Shown piece by piece: positions 42,015 through 51,995 of a DNA stretch of 64,000 nucleotides (position 1 is its first letter; every line of letters starts with the position of its first letter). Made by a program: the position numbers and the translations under genes. Source of the stretch: Candidatus Saccharimonadota bacterium (GTDB lineage: Bacteria; Patescibacteriota; Saccharimonadia; Saccharimonadales; UBA4665); contig JAQBRT010000001.1 of the NCBI GenBank assembly GCA_028286345.1, forward strand, positions 124,001 through 188,000. Reading direction: 5' to 3'. Below the pieces are notes generated by a model that ran no database searches, had not been told where the DNA came from, and worked only from the letters and a program-made list of their open reading frames with translations.

Positions 42015-42731
42015 ATGGGTAAAGCCAAGCTGCTTTCTATTGTTATACCATGCTATAACGAAAAGGCAACAATTGAAGAAATATTGAGAGAGATCAAGCT
42101 CGTTGATTTGGGCGCAACTAAAAAAGAAATCCTCATTGTCGATGACGGTTCAAAAGACGGTACACGAGAAATATTGAAAAAACTTGCCGCAAAAGACAAG
42201 TCTATCAAACTGATTTTTCAAGAAACTAACCAGGGTAAAGGAGCTGCACTTAGGCGCGGTATCCTAGAATCAACCGGTGATGTTATGGTCGTGCAAGATG
42301 CTGACCTTGAATACGACCCACAAGAATACGTAAGGTTATTATATCCGATCGAACGCGGGCAGGCTGATGTCGTGTATGGCTCACGTTTTATTGGTGGCGA
42401 ACCACACCGCATTATTTATTACCGTAACCAGGTTGCTAATAAATTCCTGACAATGCTCTCCAATATTTTTACAGGGCTTAACTTAACCGATATGGAAACA
42501 TGCTACAAGATGATCAGAGGCGACCTTGCACGGAGGCTAGCAAAAGACTTGAAAGCAAAACGTTTTGGTTTTGAACCGGAGATAACTGCCCGTATCGCTA
42601 AAAGTAAAGTTGCTGTTTACGAAATAGGCATTAGCTACTATGGCCGCAGTAAAGAAGAAGGCAAGAAGATTGGCTATCGTGATGGCCTGAAAGCGATCTG
42701 GGAAATCATCCGATTCAACGTCGGTAATTAA
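42015..42731 (+). CDS. Polyprenyl-phosphate glycosyltransferase (GT2, DPM1-like)
   Basis: The 238-residue protein is a GT-A enzyme with [45 protein letters not shown], the metal-binding QDADLEYDP and the late [10 protein letters not shown] motif. It resembles dolichyl/polyprenyl-phosphate mannose synthases and would load a sugar onto a lipid carrier for use outside the membrane. The adjacent GtrA-like protein is the likely flippase and the following polytopic proteins the likely acceptor transferases. Confidence 0.9.
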   Translation: MGKAKLLSIVIPCYNEKATIEEILREIKLVDLGATKKEILIVDDGSKDGTREILKKLAAKDKSIKLIFQETNQGKGAALRRGILESTGDVMVVQDADLEYDPQEYVRLLYPIERGQADVVYGSRFIGGEPHRIIYYRNQVANKFLTMLSNIFTGLNLTDMETCYKMIRGDLARRLAKDLKAKRFGFEPEITARIAKSKVAVYEIGISYYGRSKEEGKKIGYRDGLKAIWEIIRFNVGN

Positions 42732-42734
42732 TTG

Positions 42735-44555
42735 ATGGCAACAACCAAGCGCCAGCAGCCTAAACAAAAAACAACCCTGGCACTGGCTGACGTGGTAAAA
42801 CTCAAAGCTGCATGGATGCTGCACGCCCTCCGACGAAACTGGCTTGGGCTTTCAATAATTATTTTTGCAACCCTACTATTCTTTTGGCCACTGGTTATCC
42901 GTCTTGATTCGTATAGCCCTGGTGGTGACGCCATGTTTAATGCCTGGACACTGGCGCGCGACCAGCACTGTATTCTTCGCCAGAGTTGTCCAAACTACGT
43001 AGATGGGAATATTTATTTTCCGCATAAGCAGACCATGCTCTATTCGGAGACCCAGTTATCTGCCGGACTGCTCACATTGCCACTATATCTGATAAACCAT
43101 AATCCACTGTTTTCTTATAACCTATGGACGATTATTAGTTTCTTACTCGGAGGTCTTTTTACGTACTTCTTGGTCAAGTATTTGAGCAAGGGTAACGAAG
43201 CACTTTCGATCGCCGCTGGATTAATTTTTGAATTTGCGCCGTTTAAAATGTCTGCCATTTGGCATCTGCAAAACCTCAGCATCTTCTGCTTGCCACTGGC
43301 CCTCCTACTGGTATTAAAATATTTTGGGAGTAACTCCCGGCGCTTTCTAATCGGACTATTCGCCGTGCTCGTCTATCAGTTCTATGCATCTTGGTATCAG
43401 ATGGTGTTCTTGCTAATTGGTTTAGGTGTATTTATGCTGATGCGTGGCCTATTACGCTTAACAGAATGGAGGCAACTACTGAAAGTCGGAGCTGTTGTGA
43501 CGCTTGCAGTCTTAGCCACGCTACCATTAGCCGTACAGTACGTTAAGTTTTCAAAGACAAATCGAGCAACGTTCGGTATAGCCGACCAGGCACTGTATTC
43601 GAGCAGTGTGGCAGACTATGTATCGCCATACGACGGTACTATTGCCGGAAAACTGTACTACAAGCTCAGGCCAAGTGCCCCACACAACGCCTACAATATC
43701 GACAGTATGTCATATCACGGATTGGTACTTTACACCGTGGCCCTCCTGGTGTTGGCATCATCATTTAAAGCCCGAAAGCTTAATGCTGAACGGCTCCGTG
43801 AGTACAAGGAGATTCTTACTCTAAATGTTGTTGGTCTTGTTGGATTCATCGTATCGCTCGGGCCACTGCTCAAGCTAAAAGGTTCTTATAGCTATGCACA
43901 ACTGGCAAGCGGGGTCGGCCTGGCAATACCGTTGCCGTATATTTTAGTCGACAAGTTCTTGCCGCAGCTTTCGTTCATCCGGGCAATTGGCCGGGCGAGT
44001 GTACTGCTGCTCCTGGTACTTTGCTGCTCGCTTGCATATCTGGCAATTGCATTGCAAAGGGCTGGCTGGACCAATAGGACTAAAAGCATCATCACTGGGC
44101 TGGTATTGCTCGTTGGTTTCATAGAACTCATGCCGTTCCAGATGATTAATCTTGGCACCAACCCCAACTTTTATAATTTGCATATACCGCCGGTCTACAC
44201 CTATATCAAAGACCACAAAGAGGTCAATGACATAGTCGTTCTACAATCAACGAACTATCCAGGCACTGCAATTGAGTTTGCTCGTCCCGAAACAGTGCTA
44301 TGGGCGGGCTATGATAATAAGAATATATTTAATGGCTACAGCGGCTACACACCACCACACTACTTAGAAGACTATGCCGACTATGTGAATTTTGATACGG
44401 CAGATGTTAGCAAGTTGCAGCACAGAGGCATTCGCTACGTATTGCTCGATAAACAGTTAATGGTAACTAAACCAGGTGCAGTAAGTAATGTTTACCATTT
44501 ACTAGATAAACAGTATGAGGATACACGCTACGTTCTTTTTAGGGTAACAAAATGA
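42735..44555 (+). CDS. Polytopic membrane protein, GT-C-like
   Basis: The 606-residue protein has about eleven membrane helices and a C-terminal extracellular domain of about 110 residues. The first extracellular loop has PGGDAMFNAWTLARDQHC, whose early acidic residue suits a GT-C glycosyltransferase using lipid-linked sugar. I chose the ATG at 42735, three bases into the frame, rather than the TTG at 42732. It directly follows the polyprenyl-phosphate sugar synthase. The GT-C role is inference from topology and context. Confidence 0.72.
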   Translation: MATTKRQQPKQKTTLALADVVKLKAAWMLHALRRNWLGLSIIIFATLLFFWPLVIRLDSYSPGGDAMFNAWTLARDQHCILRQSCPNYVDGNIYFPHKQTMLYSETQLSAGLLTLPLYLINHNPLFSYNLWTIISFLLGGLFTYFLVKYLSKGNEALSIAAGLIFEFAPFKMSAIWHLQNLSIFCLPLALLLVLKYFGSNSRRFLIGLFAVLVYQFYASWYQMVFLLIGLGVFMLMRGLLRLTEWRQLLKVGAVVTLAVLATLPLAVQYVKFSKTNRATFGIADQALYSSSVADYVSPYDGTIAGKLYYKLRPSAPHNAYNIDSMSYHGLVLYTVALLVLASSFKARKLNAERLREYKEILTLNVVGLVGFIVSLGPLLKLKGSYSYAQLASGVGLAIPLPYILVDKFLPQLSFIRAIGRASVLLLLVLCCSLAYLAIALQRAGWTNRTKSIITGLVLLVGFIELMPFQMINLGTNPNFYNLHIPPVYTYIKDHKEVNDIVVLQSTNYPGTAIEFARPETVLWAGYDNKNIFNGYSGYTPPHYLEDYADYVNFDTADVSKLQHRGIRYVLLDKQLMVTKPGAVSNVYHLLDKQYEDTRYVLFRVTK

Positions 44556-46534
44556 TAGCCAAAAACTTATTGAAGAACAGTTACAAACCTAAAGTTATTG
44601 CAACGATAGCACTATCTGTCGGTGTACTACTTTATCTGGTAGGTCTTCGATTACCCCTTGTCGTTATGTCGTTGCTGGCGCTCGCTATTTTCTTGCCATT
44701 TCCTAGTGTATTCAGCAGTTGGGCTAGCCGAGTAACCGCCGCCGTTTTTTTCCTATATGCATTGATTCAAGTTGCATCAACAGTGCAGTTTCTAACGTAT
44801 CCAGGTGGAAAATTTAAATACATCGCAGTATTGCTTGGTGCTATTGTGATCGGATTTATTTGGCTCTTTGGCCGGTTTAACAGATATCGTGCTTTTCAGC
44901 TTTTTAGCTTCAAAGATGCCCTTGTAGTTATGGCATGTAGCTTTCTGATGCTATGCTTTACCCCAATTTTAAGCGGGAATAAAGCTACAGAACGAATCGC
45001 TACTATTGCTGGAACCCAGATTACGGATTCGGTCGTTCATTTTGCAAGTATTTCAGGGTACGCTACGGCACAAAATCTACACTATCATTCAGGTACTTAC
45101 TATCCTTCTGGTTTTCACATCACAACAGCTTTTATTGAGAACGCAGCTATCGGAGAGATAAATAACATTAGTTGGAAGTCCCATGTTGCTATGTATGCCG
45201 CGCAGTACGTAGTTCTGGCGCTGCTTCTTGGTTTTACGATCGTTTACTTTGGTTTCTTTTTGCTCGAGAAGTGTTTTGATGCAAGGCCCGACAAACTTGC
45301 CTACGTAACAGTAAGCCTAGTACTAGGGATGGCAATGACCCCCCTGTACTTACTCCTATTTATTAACGAAGGCTATACAAATTATTTTTATGTTTGCGGC
45401 AGTCTGCTGTTCGCGACCATGTATGTTCTTGAAAACGATGTCTTATTCAGGGTAAGGGATAAATATGCAAAGAATTGGGCTACCTATACATGGCCATTTA
45501 GTGCCTTTTTATTGCTTGGATTTGGAGCTTCCTTTAGCTGGACGCTTTTTGCATTGCCTGTTCTGATTACCGCTGGCCTGTTGTTCGTACTAAGCTTCCC
45601 TCGTACGATCAACCGTGATTTCGTACGCGCAAACTTACCAGTAGCGGCATTTGCCATTCTTAACCTAATAACACTGTACTTTCAGACTAAGTACTCAGTA
45701 ACTACTAGTCAATCGATAAATTATGGTGGTGCGATTACGAGTTATAACATCCCACTCCTTTTAGTAGGGCTGGCCGCCATGTCCTATGTGGTTATGACTA
45801 ACGTTACAGGCCTTGCCCGACGTTTTGTCATAGTTATGGCACCATATGTTCTGCTGGCAGCCAGTTTCCTAGCGTGGCAGCTGTTTACTTTAGGAGAGGC
45901 TCATTACTACTTTATTAAAAGCTCCATTGTACTTGAGATGCTTTGCTTAATCACGACAACGGTAATTGTAACTCGAGTTTTAAGTCGTTCAGATCTGCCA
46001 AGACTCTTACAGGCATTTTGGTCTTTCACAGTTATGAGTTTCTTGTTAATTGGTACCATTGCACTTATTCCCCAACCTTTTCAGGAGATTCGTGGGATGT
46101 TCCGAGATACAAGCGGTGTTGGCAAGCCACCATATTTTGTCAGCGACGTAAAACTTATTACGAATCTCGGTAGCGATAACAAGATCACAGACTTTAATGT
46201 TACAATTTTGCACTATGATGCTCAAGGGGACCGATTATTTGCACATATAGAGCCAGCATTATGGGCAAACGCTATGACAAATCACTATCAATCTACAGAT
46301 GCAACCTTGTCTTTAAATGACTCCAGGAGCTCCAGCTGTTTTAGTAAGCAGTTCAGTATTCTTGCGTATGGTATCGGTGGCCAAATTGAACAGCAGCGAC
46401 TTGTTAATGCTGTGCGTGATTGTATTGTGGTCGCAGCAAGCAAGCACATTGCTTATTATATTGTCACAGATGGAGCTTCGGCCAACTACTTGAGATCGGT
46501 ATTTGGCGATTCTCCTAAGCTTATCACTGAATAG
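44552..46534 (+). CDS. Large polytopic membrane protein, DUF6541-like
   Basis: The 660-residue protein has about 13-14 membrane helices and a C-terminal soluble part of about 125 residues. The loop YYPSGFHITTAFI recalls the FYPTGWHAL-type motif of actinobacterial DUF6541 membrane proteins, which are presumed GT-C transferases; this similarity is from memory and tentative. The start codon overlaps the upstream stop by four bases. Its DNA is visibly more AT-rich than the flanking core genes. Confidence 0.68.
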   Translation: MIAKNLLKNSYKPKVIATIALSVGVLLYLVGLRLPLVVMSLLALAIFLPFPSVFSSWASRVTAAVFFLYALIQVASTVQFLTYPGGKFKYIAVLLGAIVIGFIWLFGRFNRYRAFQLFSFKDALVVMACSFLMLCFTPILSGNKATERIATIAGTQITDSVVHFASISGYATAQNLHYHSGTYYPSGFHITTAFIENAAIGEINNISWKSHVAMYAAQYVVLALLLGFTIVYFGFFLLEKCFDARPDKLAYVTVSLVLGMAMTPLYLLLFINEGYTNYFYVCGSLLFATMYVLENDVLFRVRDKYAKNWATYTWPFSAFLLLGFGASFSWTLFALPVLITAGLLFVLSFPRTINRDFVRANLPVAAFAILNLITLYFQTKYSVTTSQSINYGGAITSYNIPLLLVGLAAMSYVVMTNVTGLARRFVIVMAPYVLLAASFLAWQLFTLGEAHYYFIKSSIVLEMLCLITTTVIVTRVLSRSDLPRLLQAFWSFTVMSFLLIGTIALIPQPFQEIRGMFRDTSGVGKPPYFVSDVKLITNLGSDNKITDFNVTILHYDAQGDRLFAHIEPALWANAMTNHYQSTDATLSLNDSRSSSCFSKQFSILAYGIGGQIEQQRLVNAVRDCIVVAASKHIAYYIVTDGASANYLRSVFGDSPKLITE

Positions 46535-46548
46535 AGGAGCGGGTATTC

Positions 46549-47718
46549 ATGGGGAAAGGTAGCTTGGCCAATAGAAAAAAGATCGGCATATTCACAGGGT
46601 ATTATCCTCCACATTTAGGAGGCGTGGAGCGCTATACCGACAAGCTATCTGGAGCCCTAGAAAAGCTCGGTTATAATATTGTGATAGTAACTTCCAATTC
46701 TAACGACCTAATAAACCATGAAAAAATCGGAAATCGTAGCTTGTACAGACTCCCAATCCATAAGTTGGCCAAGGATAGGTACCCAATGCCAAAAACTAAT
46801 GCGGAATACAAAGAACTAATCAGCCAGGTTAAGAACGAAAAAATCGACTACTATATCGTAAACACCAGGTTTCACCTTACGAGCTTTGTCGGTGCCAAGA
46901 TTGGAAAAGGGCTTGGTCGTCCGGTCATGCTCATAGAACATGGGACGAATCACTTCACAGTGAATAATCGCTGGCTTGACTACATCGGGTTGGTGTATGA
47001 GCATCTGCTGACATACCGGCTAAAACATTATGTGGATAGATTCTATGGTGTGTCAAAAAAATGTAATGTCTGGCTAGAGCATTTTTCTATTCATGCCAGC
47101 GGTGTCTTTTACAATGCTGTTGATACGGCCGACAAAAAAATAGCCAATGATTATTATGTTGATAAATATTCGGGTAACGAAGTAGTTATCACTTATGCAG
47201 GGCGTTTAATTAAAGAAAAAGGCATAATGAATCTGCTAGAAGCATTCGTGGAGATAAAGAAGAAAAACCCTAAGCTTAGGATGAAGATGGTTATCGCAGG
47301 AGACGGTGCGTTACTAGAGACCATAAAGCGAAACCACAACGACTCCTCCATTGATATTTTAGGTAAGTTAGATTTTGAGCACGTAATCTCTTTGCTTAAA
47401 CGAACCGATATATTTGTACATCCGTCACTATATCCTGAAGGTTTGCCAACATCTATCCTTGAAGCTGGCCTAATGGGATGTGCTGTGATTGCTACTCCTA
47501 GAGGAGGCACTGAAGAGGTAATTATAGATGAACGCCATGGTATAATTGTCGACGGCAGCACGGAGAGTTTACAAAAGGCTATTCAAGAGCTAATCGTAGA
47601 TTCCCGTATGAGAAAAGAACTTGCAGATAAGTTAAGACATAGAACCGAGGAGACTTTTAACTGGGATGTCGTAGCAAAAGAGGTTGATCGAGAAATTAAT
47701 AGCCTAACAATGGAATAA
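46549..47718 (+). CDS. GT4-type glycosyltransferase
   Basis: The 389-residue GT-B protein has GIFTGYYPPHLGGVERYTDK at the N-terminus, ITYAGRLIKEKGIMNLLEAF in the middle, and the donor motif HPSLYPEGLPTSILEAGLMG with E-x7-E. This is a textbook GT4 layout. AGGAG lies nine bases before the ATG. Codon use is AT-rich. The sugar is unknown; it shares an apparent operon with the sugar dehydrogenase that follows two bases later. Confidence 0.92.
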   Translation: MGKGSLANRKKIGIFTGYYPPHLGGVERYTDKLSGALEKLGYNIVIVTSNSNDLINHEKIGNRSLYRLPIHKLAKDRYPMPKTNAEYKELISQVKNEKIDYYIVNTRFHLTSFVGAKIGKGLGRPVMLIEHGTNHFTVNNRWLDYIGLVYEHLLTYRLKHYVDRFYGVSKKCNVWLEHFSIHASGVFYNAVDTADKKIANDYYVDKYSGNEVVITYAGRLIKEKGIMNLLEAFVEIKKKNPKLRMKMVIAGDGALLETIKRNHNDSSIDILGKLDFEHVISLLKRTDIFVHPSLYPEGLPTSILEAGLMGCAVIATPRGGTEEVIIDERHGIIVDGSTESLQKAIQELIVDSRMRKELADKLRHRTEETFNWDVVAKEVDREINSLTME

Positions 47719-47719
47719 A

Positions 47720-48787
47720 ATGAAGACAGTACGAGTAGCAATTATAGGCGGGGGCAACATATCTAATACCAGGCATATTCCGGCGTTAAAAAAAATTAAA
47801 AACGTTGAGATAGTAGGAGTAGTAGGGGTAAAGAGTAAGAACATAGAGCGGACGCTCAAAAAACATAACATAGCTAATTCACTACTTGTTAGTAGCGGCT
47901 CGTTTTATGAAGATCTAAAAAAATGCGACTGGTTCCAGACTGTTGACGCAGTCGCAATAGGCGCACCTCCCAGAGATCACTTTGCAATTGCTGAGGCTTC
48001 GTTGCTGAATAATAAGCATGTTCTCGTCGAGAAGCCAATGACAATGAACGAAGACGAGGCTGATAAGCTAATCGCACTTGCTGAACAAAAACAGAAGCAA
48101 TTTTGCGTCATGCATAATTTTCAATATACATCAGGTATGCAGAAGCTAGAGAAAATTATCGACAAAGGTGATATTGGTAGCCTGGTTTCTTTTTACGAGT
48201 TTCAGCTTACAAACAGAAACCGCAGACTGCCCGAGTGGTATAACGATTTGCCTCTGGGATTATTTTACGATGAAGCACCTCACTTCATGTATCTGTTAGA
48301 AAAATTTGGAGGACCTTTAAATATTGAAAGCTCTTTCGCTCACCCTGGCTCTGAAAAGAAAGATAACACCCCAACGCTATTAAGCGTTTCACTCAAAGCG
48401 GGGAAGTACCCAGCAAACATATTTCTGAATTTTGATTCGCCTATTTGTGAATGGTATTTCGTTGTGTGCGGAGAAAAGAAGATAGCGTTCTACGACCTAT
48501 TCAAGGACATACTAATAGTCCTTCCAACAGATAACGAGCATTACGCGGTAGACATATTAAAGAACTCGTGGCGGGCAACTTTTCAATATTGGGCTGGTTT
48601 TATAAAAAACGGCGTAAAGATGATGGGTGGCAATTTGTTATATGGCCATGATGTTGTTATGAAGAAATTCATCGACTCTGTGGAGAGCGGAAAAAATGTT
48701 GAAGCCAGTATCAACGGCCTGTCTGGCAAAAGAACCGTGGGTTACATGCAATCAATAGTCGATAGCGTTAAGGCGGGTAATAAATGA
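47720..48787 (+). CDS. Gfo/Idh/MocA family oxidoreductase
   Basis: The 355-residue protein has a Rossmann start VRVAIIGGGNISNTRHIPAL, the EKPMTMNEDEADKLI motif with the catalytic-region EKP, and a C-terminal beta-sheet domain with YNDLPLGLFYDEAPHFMYL. Members oxidise or reduce sugars or sugar nucleotides using NAD(P). Here it probably modifies a nucleotide sugar for the glycan. The sequence around 47.8 kb is about one-third GC by hand count, among the lowest in the window. Confidence 0.88.
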   Translation: MKTVRVAIIGGGNISNTRHIPALKKIKNVEIVGVVGVKSKNIERTLKKHNIANSLLVSSGSFYEDLKKCDWFQTVDAVAIGAPPRDHFAIAEASLLNNKHVLVEKPMTMNEDEADKLIALAEQKQKQFCVMHNFQYTSGMQKLEKIIDKGDIGSLVSFYEFQLTNRNRRLPEWYNDLPLGLFYDEAPHFMYLLEKFGGPLNIESSFAHPGSEKKDNTPTLLSVSLKAGKYPANIFLNFDSPICEWYFVVCGEKKIAFYDLFKDILIVLPTDNEHYAVDILKNSWRATFQYWAGFIKNGVKMMGGNLLYGHDVVMKKFIDSVESGKNVEASINGLSGKRTVGYMQSIVDSVKAGNK

Positions 48788-49140
48788 TCAATCTTCTTAC
48801 GTTTATAGGCTTTTTTCTCTTTACGTCTGCGGGCATGGTGCTGATAAAATTGGGGAGCCAAGCATCACACAATGCAATCCTCACGCTTCCGATCCTGGAT
48901 TTCAAACTTTCTATAGTCTCACTGCTTGGCTTTTTTCTATATGGTTTAAGCTTTCTGCTCTACGCTACCCTTTTAACTAAGTATGATTTAACCTTTTTGA
49001 ATCCTGTTACCATTGGTGTTACCTCAGTGCTAATATTTGCCTCAGGAGTCATATTTTTTAATGAGGCACTAAGCCTTATAAAAATTATCAGTTTACTCTT
49101 AATATTATCGGGCGTGCTATTAATAAACCTATTTAGGTAA
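48784..49140 (+). CDS. EamA/SMR-like four-helix membrane protein
   Basis: The 118-residue protein has four membrane helices and resembles the small multidrug-resistance/EamA half-size transporters (FTSAGMVLIKLGSQ at the first helix, LTFLNPVTIGVTSVLIFASG in the third). Such proteins also include ArnE/ArnF, which flip undecaprenyl-phosphate aminoarabinose. With the GT2 and DUF2304 genes that follow, a lipid-linked-sugar flippase is the best inference. It overlaps the preceding stop by four bases. Confidence 0.75.
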   Translation: MINLLTFIGFFLFTSAGMVLIKLGSQASHNAILTLPILDFKLSIVSLLGFFLYGLSFLLYATLLTKYDLTFLNPVTIGVTSVLIFASGVIFFNEALSLIKIISLLLILSGVLLINLFR

Positions 49141-49190
49141 TAGATAAAATAAACTGGAGTTAAGTAGATGGTTGATCACTTGGTTCCTGC

Positions 49191-49196
49191 TAGAAT
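49191..49196 (+). promoter_or_regulatory. Extended -10 (TGCTAGAAT), leaderless start
   Basis: TAGAAT, preceded by TGC, ends six bases before the ATG at 49203 in a 62-base gap. No ribosome site is present. It allows independent transcription of the GT2-DUF2304 pair. Confidence 0.6.
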
Positions 49197-49202
49197 AGAT
49201 GT

Positions 49203-49883
49203 ATGCAAACTGAGGTAGCTTTTATCATACCAGTCTATAACGAAGGCCCCGTTCTAAAGACCGTTCTAAATACAGTTCTAAATAATTTTTCGACAGTTGT
49301 TTGTATCGATGATGGTAGTCGAGACAATTCAGTAGCAGAAATTATGAAAACAGGCGCTTTGCTTGTTCGACACCCAATAAATATGGGCCAAGGGGCAGCG
49401 TTGCAGACAGGAATAGATTTTGCTCTGCAAATCCCAGGTATTAAGTACTTCGTAACTTTTGATGCCGATGGGCAGCATAGCATCAAAGATGTAGTAAAAA
49501 TGATCGAAATATTAAAAAATAACAAAGTTGACATAGTAGTTGGTTCTCGATTTTTGGGTGAGGCGGTTAACATAACGCTAGTCAAAAAACTTGTACTAAA
49601 GCTAGCAATCCAATTTACGAACCTATTTAGTGGAGTCAGACTTACTGACGCGCACAATGGTCTTCGTGTTTTTAATAGAAAATTTGCTGAAAAGATTGAT
49701 ATTAATATGCCGGGCATGGCTCATGCTTCTGAAATTGTCGATAAGATGGGTAGAGGAGACTGGAAATATATGGAGACGGCTGTAACTATCAGCTATACAG
49801 ATTATTCAAGAAGTAAAGGCCAGCCCTTACTTAACTCTGTGAATATTTTAATGGATGTTTTATTGAGCAGGACTCGACGGTGA
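49203..49883 (+). CDS. GT2 family glycosyltransferase
   Basis: The 226-residue GT-A protein has VAFIIPVYNEGPVLKTVL, CIDDGSRDNS, NMGQGAALQTGIDFAL, the metal site FDADGQHSIKDV and the late DAHNGLRVFNRK. It has no membrane helix and resembles polyprenyl-phosphate sugar synthases, the same broad group as the enzyme at 42015 but clearly a different member. It is preceded by a leaderless-type promoter and overlaps the DUF2304 start by four bases. DNA here is about 30% GC by hand count. Confidence 0.88.
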   Translation: MQTEVAFIIPVYNEGPVLKTVLNTVLNNFSTVVCIDDGSRDNSVAEIMKTGALLVRHPINMGQGAALQTGIDFALQIPGIKYFVTFDADGQHSIKDVVKMIEILKNNKVDIVVGSRFLGEAVNITLVKKLVLKLAIQFTNLFSGVRLTDAHNGLRVFNRKFAEKIDINMPGMAHASEIVDKMGRGDWKYMETAVTISYTDYSRSKGQPLLNSVNILMDVLLSRTRR

Positions 49884-50251
49884 TAATTAGAGTAATATTG
49901 ATCGCTGGGATTATTGTGCTTCTACTATGGTTTTTAAATCAGAGTACAACCACTCGTGGCCAAGCATGGAGTAAATTAGCAACGCTTTTCTTGTTACTTT
50001 TTGCTATAAGTTCCATTGCCGCACCGCAAATTATAGACAGTCTTGCGCATGCAGTGGGTGTGGGACGAGGTGCAGATTTGTTGCTCTATGGCCTGACGGT
50101 TGCTTTCTTGGCAACCTCACTGACAAACTATATGCATCGTCAAGATGAGAGTGCAAAAATAATTCGACTTGCCCGAAAGATAGCAGTCCTTGAAGCTAAA
50201 CGAGAGAAGCATAATAAAAATATTCTGGACAAAGTGAAGGGCTTAGAATAG
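49880..50251 (+). CDS. DUF2304 family membrane protein
   Basis: The 123-residue protein has three membrane helices (about 3-18, 32-50 and 66-80) and a basic C-terminal helix; RGADLLLYGLTVAFLATSL and the two-helix plan match DUF2304. DUF2304 genes typically sit beside GT2 polyprenyl-phosphate transferases, as here. The function is unknown, perhaps a membrane anchor or partner for the GT2. It starts at GTG overlapping the GT2 stop. Confidence 0.83.
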   Translation: MIIRVILIAGIIVLLLWFLNQSTTTRGQAWSKLATLFLLLFAISSIAAPQIIDSLAHAVGVGRGADLLLYGLTVAFLATSLTNYMHRQDESAKIIRLARKIAVLEAKREKHNKNILDKVKGLE

Positions 50252-50286
50252 CCAAACGAGCCGGTGCTTATATGCGAAGAGCACAC

Positions 50287-51972
50287 TTATCTAACAATAA
50301 TGCCTAGGGATTGGTTGCTGTCAGCAGTCCACGCGTAATTTTCGGCTAATGGCTTGAAGTATTCTCTGAATTGGCCAGGAGTCGAAGGGGTTTTAATATA
50401 AAAGTTAAAATGACCTGTTTGTCCAGGAGCCACGGTTGTCTCCCTGAGTGTAGCAGGGCGCCCACACCACAACCAGGTGCTATCGCATAAGGCACTTGCA
50501 TGCCCTTGGCTATTAGTGGTACCAAATCTCACAGGGGTGGCACCGCTATTAGACCATGTTGCAGATCCAGTATTAATGACAGCAATGTCAACGTAGTACC
50601 GGGTATTTGTCGTTAACTGCCCTGGATCAACATAGTAGCTACTGGTCTGATCGAGTAGTTTGTAACCATTCGTGTACCATGAATAGCTCCCCGGGTTAAC
50701 TACCTGTATTCCTAGTGACTGATCGCTGTCATTTGTCCAGACAAAATTTTCAGCCAAGGGCTTGAAGTAATCTCGATAGGATCCCGGTATGTAAGGTGCC
50801 TGGATTAGAAAGTTGAAATGACCAGTCTCGCCTGGTGATACTGTCGACTCTCTAAGTCCAGCAGGACGCGAACATGCAATCCAACTACTATCACAAAAAA
50901 CACTATTGTGACCCTGACCGTTGGTGGTTCCTAAGCGTACAGGCATGTAACCGGTATTTGACCATACTGCCGTACCGGTGTTAACTACAGCCAGGTCGAC
51001 TAAGTACTTTTCGCCAGGCTTTAGCTGCCCTGGATCAATATAATAGCTACCAGTCTGATCGAGTAGTTTGTAACCATTCGTATACCAACTATAACTTCCA
51101 AGCGTGCTACCAAACCACTTAGTGAAGTACCACCAGAAGTTACGGTTACCGTAAGCTCCGCAGCTGTCACCGGTGCCACCGGCAGACGAGTCGTTTGTAT
51201 TGGCCAGTGCTGAGGCGTTTGGCTGGTACGGAGTGTAAATATAAAGCGCCGCAGTCGCTGGATTAATAATTGTCACATTGGAGCCAGTACAGCCACTCGT
51301 TGGGCTGTATTTTATGTAGTTGTTGCCAACCCAATAATTAAAGGCATTCGGGTGATCGAGGTAATAACGGAACTGGTAAGCAGCGCTGGCAACTTGGTTA
51401 TAAAAGCCATAGTATTTACTATCGCAAGCCGCAGTATCCGGGCAGCCGTACCCCATAGCACTTTTGTATTGGACATACCATGGCCAGTCATCAGTAACCA
51501 GTCCTTGTTCTTTTTGGAGCGTAACAAGAATTACCTGTGGGTTGATAGCGTATTTTTTGGCCGCGTCATAAATGATTTGGGCGGCACTTACACCTCCTGG
51601 CACTGGCGTAGTTGGGTCTTTAAAGTTATTTTGTAGGGTGGAAGTATTCTCAACGTAATCTTTTAAACAAGTGAAAGGTGTGGGGTTACTGCTCATTGAG
51701 CCCCACTGCGCACGAGTGTAGTATCCGCCAGACCCATTAGGATGAGAAGTAGGCTGCGCACCATACGTATCACAATTTGGAACCTTACTATTGAGAAAAT
51801 TCTGAATGTCGGCTGTCGACATTGAGGAAGAATTTGTAAAGATATTATCGTCAATTATGTGGCCGGCATTAAAGTTGCCCCCTGAAATCGCTGAAGCGTG
51901 GCCAACCAACGTCCCAAACGGAGACGCTATGGTGATTGCTATTGCCAGTAGGCCGAGTAACTTCTTAAGCAT
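50287..51972 (-). CDS. Secreted protein: lysozyme-like domain plus two Ig-like repeats
   Basis: The 561-residue protein has a signal peptide (about 1-28). A domain of about 260 residues contains MSTADIQNFLNSK, INPQVILVTLQKEQGLV (E155 a candidate catalytic Glu) and MGYGCPDTAACDSKYYGF, a pattern I associate with secreted actinobacterial wall or surface proteins. Then come two near-identical 135-residue repeats (292-426 and 428-561) resembling NBR1-type Ig-like domains, with NTGxxxWSN motifs and two cysteines each. It is probably surface-exposed and acts on, or binds, cell wall or glycan. Confidence 0.75.
   Translation of the reverse strand: MLKKLLGLLAIAITIASPFGTLVGHASAISGGNFNAGHIIDDNIFTNSSSMSTADIQNFLNSKVPNCDTYGAQPTSHPNGSGGYYTRAQWGSMSSNPTPFTCLKDYVENTSTLQNNFKDPTTPVPGGVSAAQIIYDAAKKYAINPQVILVTLQKEQGLVTDDWPWYVQYKSAMGYGCPDTAACDSKYYGFYNQVASAAYQFRYYLDHPNAFNYWVGNNYIKYSPTSGCTGSNVTIINPATAALYIYTPYQPNASALANTNDSSAGGTGDSCGAYGNRNFWWYFTKWFGSTLGSYSWYTNGYKLLDQTGSYYIDPGQLKPGEKYLVDLAVVNTGTAVWSNTGYMPVRLGTTNGQGHNSVFCDSSWIACSRPAGLRESTVSPGETGHFNFLIQAPYIPGSYRDYFKPLAENFVWTNDSDQSLGIQVVNPGSYSWYTNGYKLLDQTSSYYVDPGQLTTNTRYYVDIAVINTGSATWSNSGATPVRFGTTNSQGHASALCDSTWLWCGRPATLRETTVAPGQTGHFNFYIKTPSTPGQFREYFKPLAENYAWTADSNQSLGIIVR
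50290..50691 (-). repeat. Ig-like domain repeat, second copy
   Basis: Encodes residues 428-561 of the lysozyme-like secreted protein. It is similar to the preceding copy at protein level throughout and at DNA level in places; for example, the stretch encoding YTNGYKLLDQT is nearly unchanged. This points to a fairly recent tandem duplication. Confidence 0.8.
50695..51099 (-). repeat. Ig-like domain repeat, first copy
   Basis: Encodes residues 292-426 of the same protein and begins with the same SYSWYTNGYKLLDQT motif as the second copy. Both copies keep paired cysteines and the NTG-x-W core. Confidence 0.8.
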
Positions 51973-51995
51973 AACTATATTTTAACGAATGTCCT

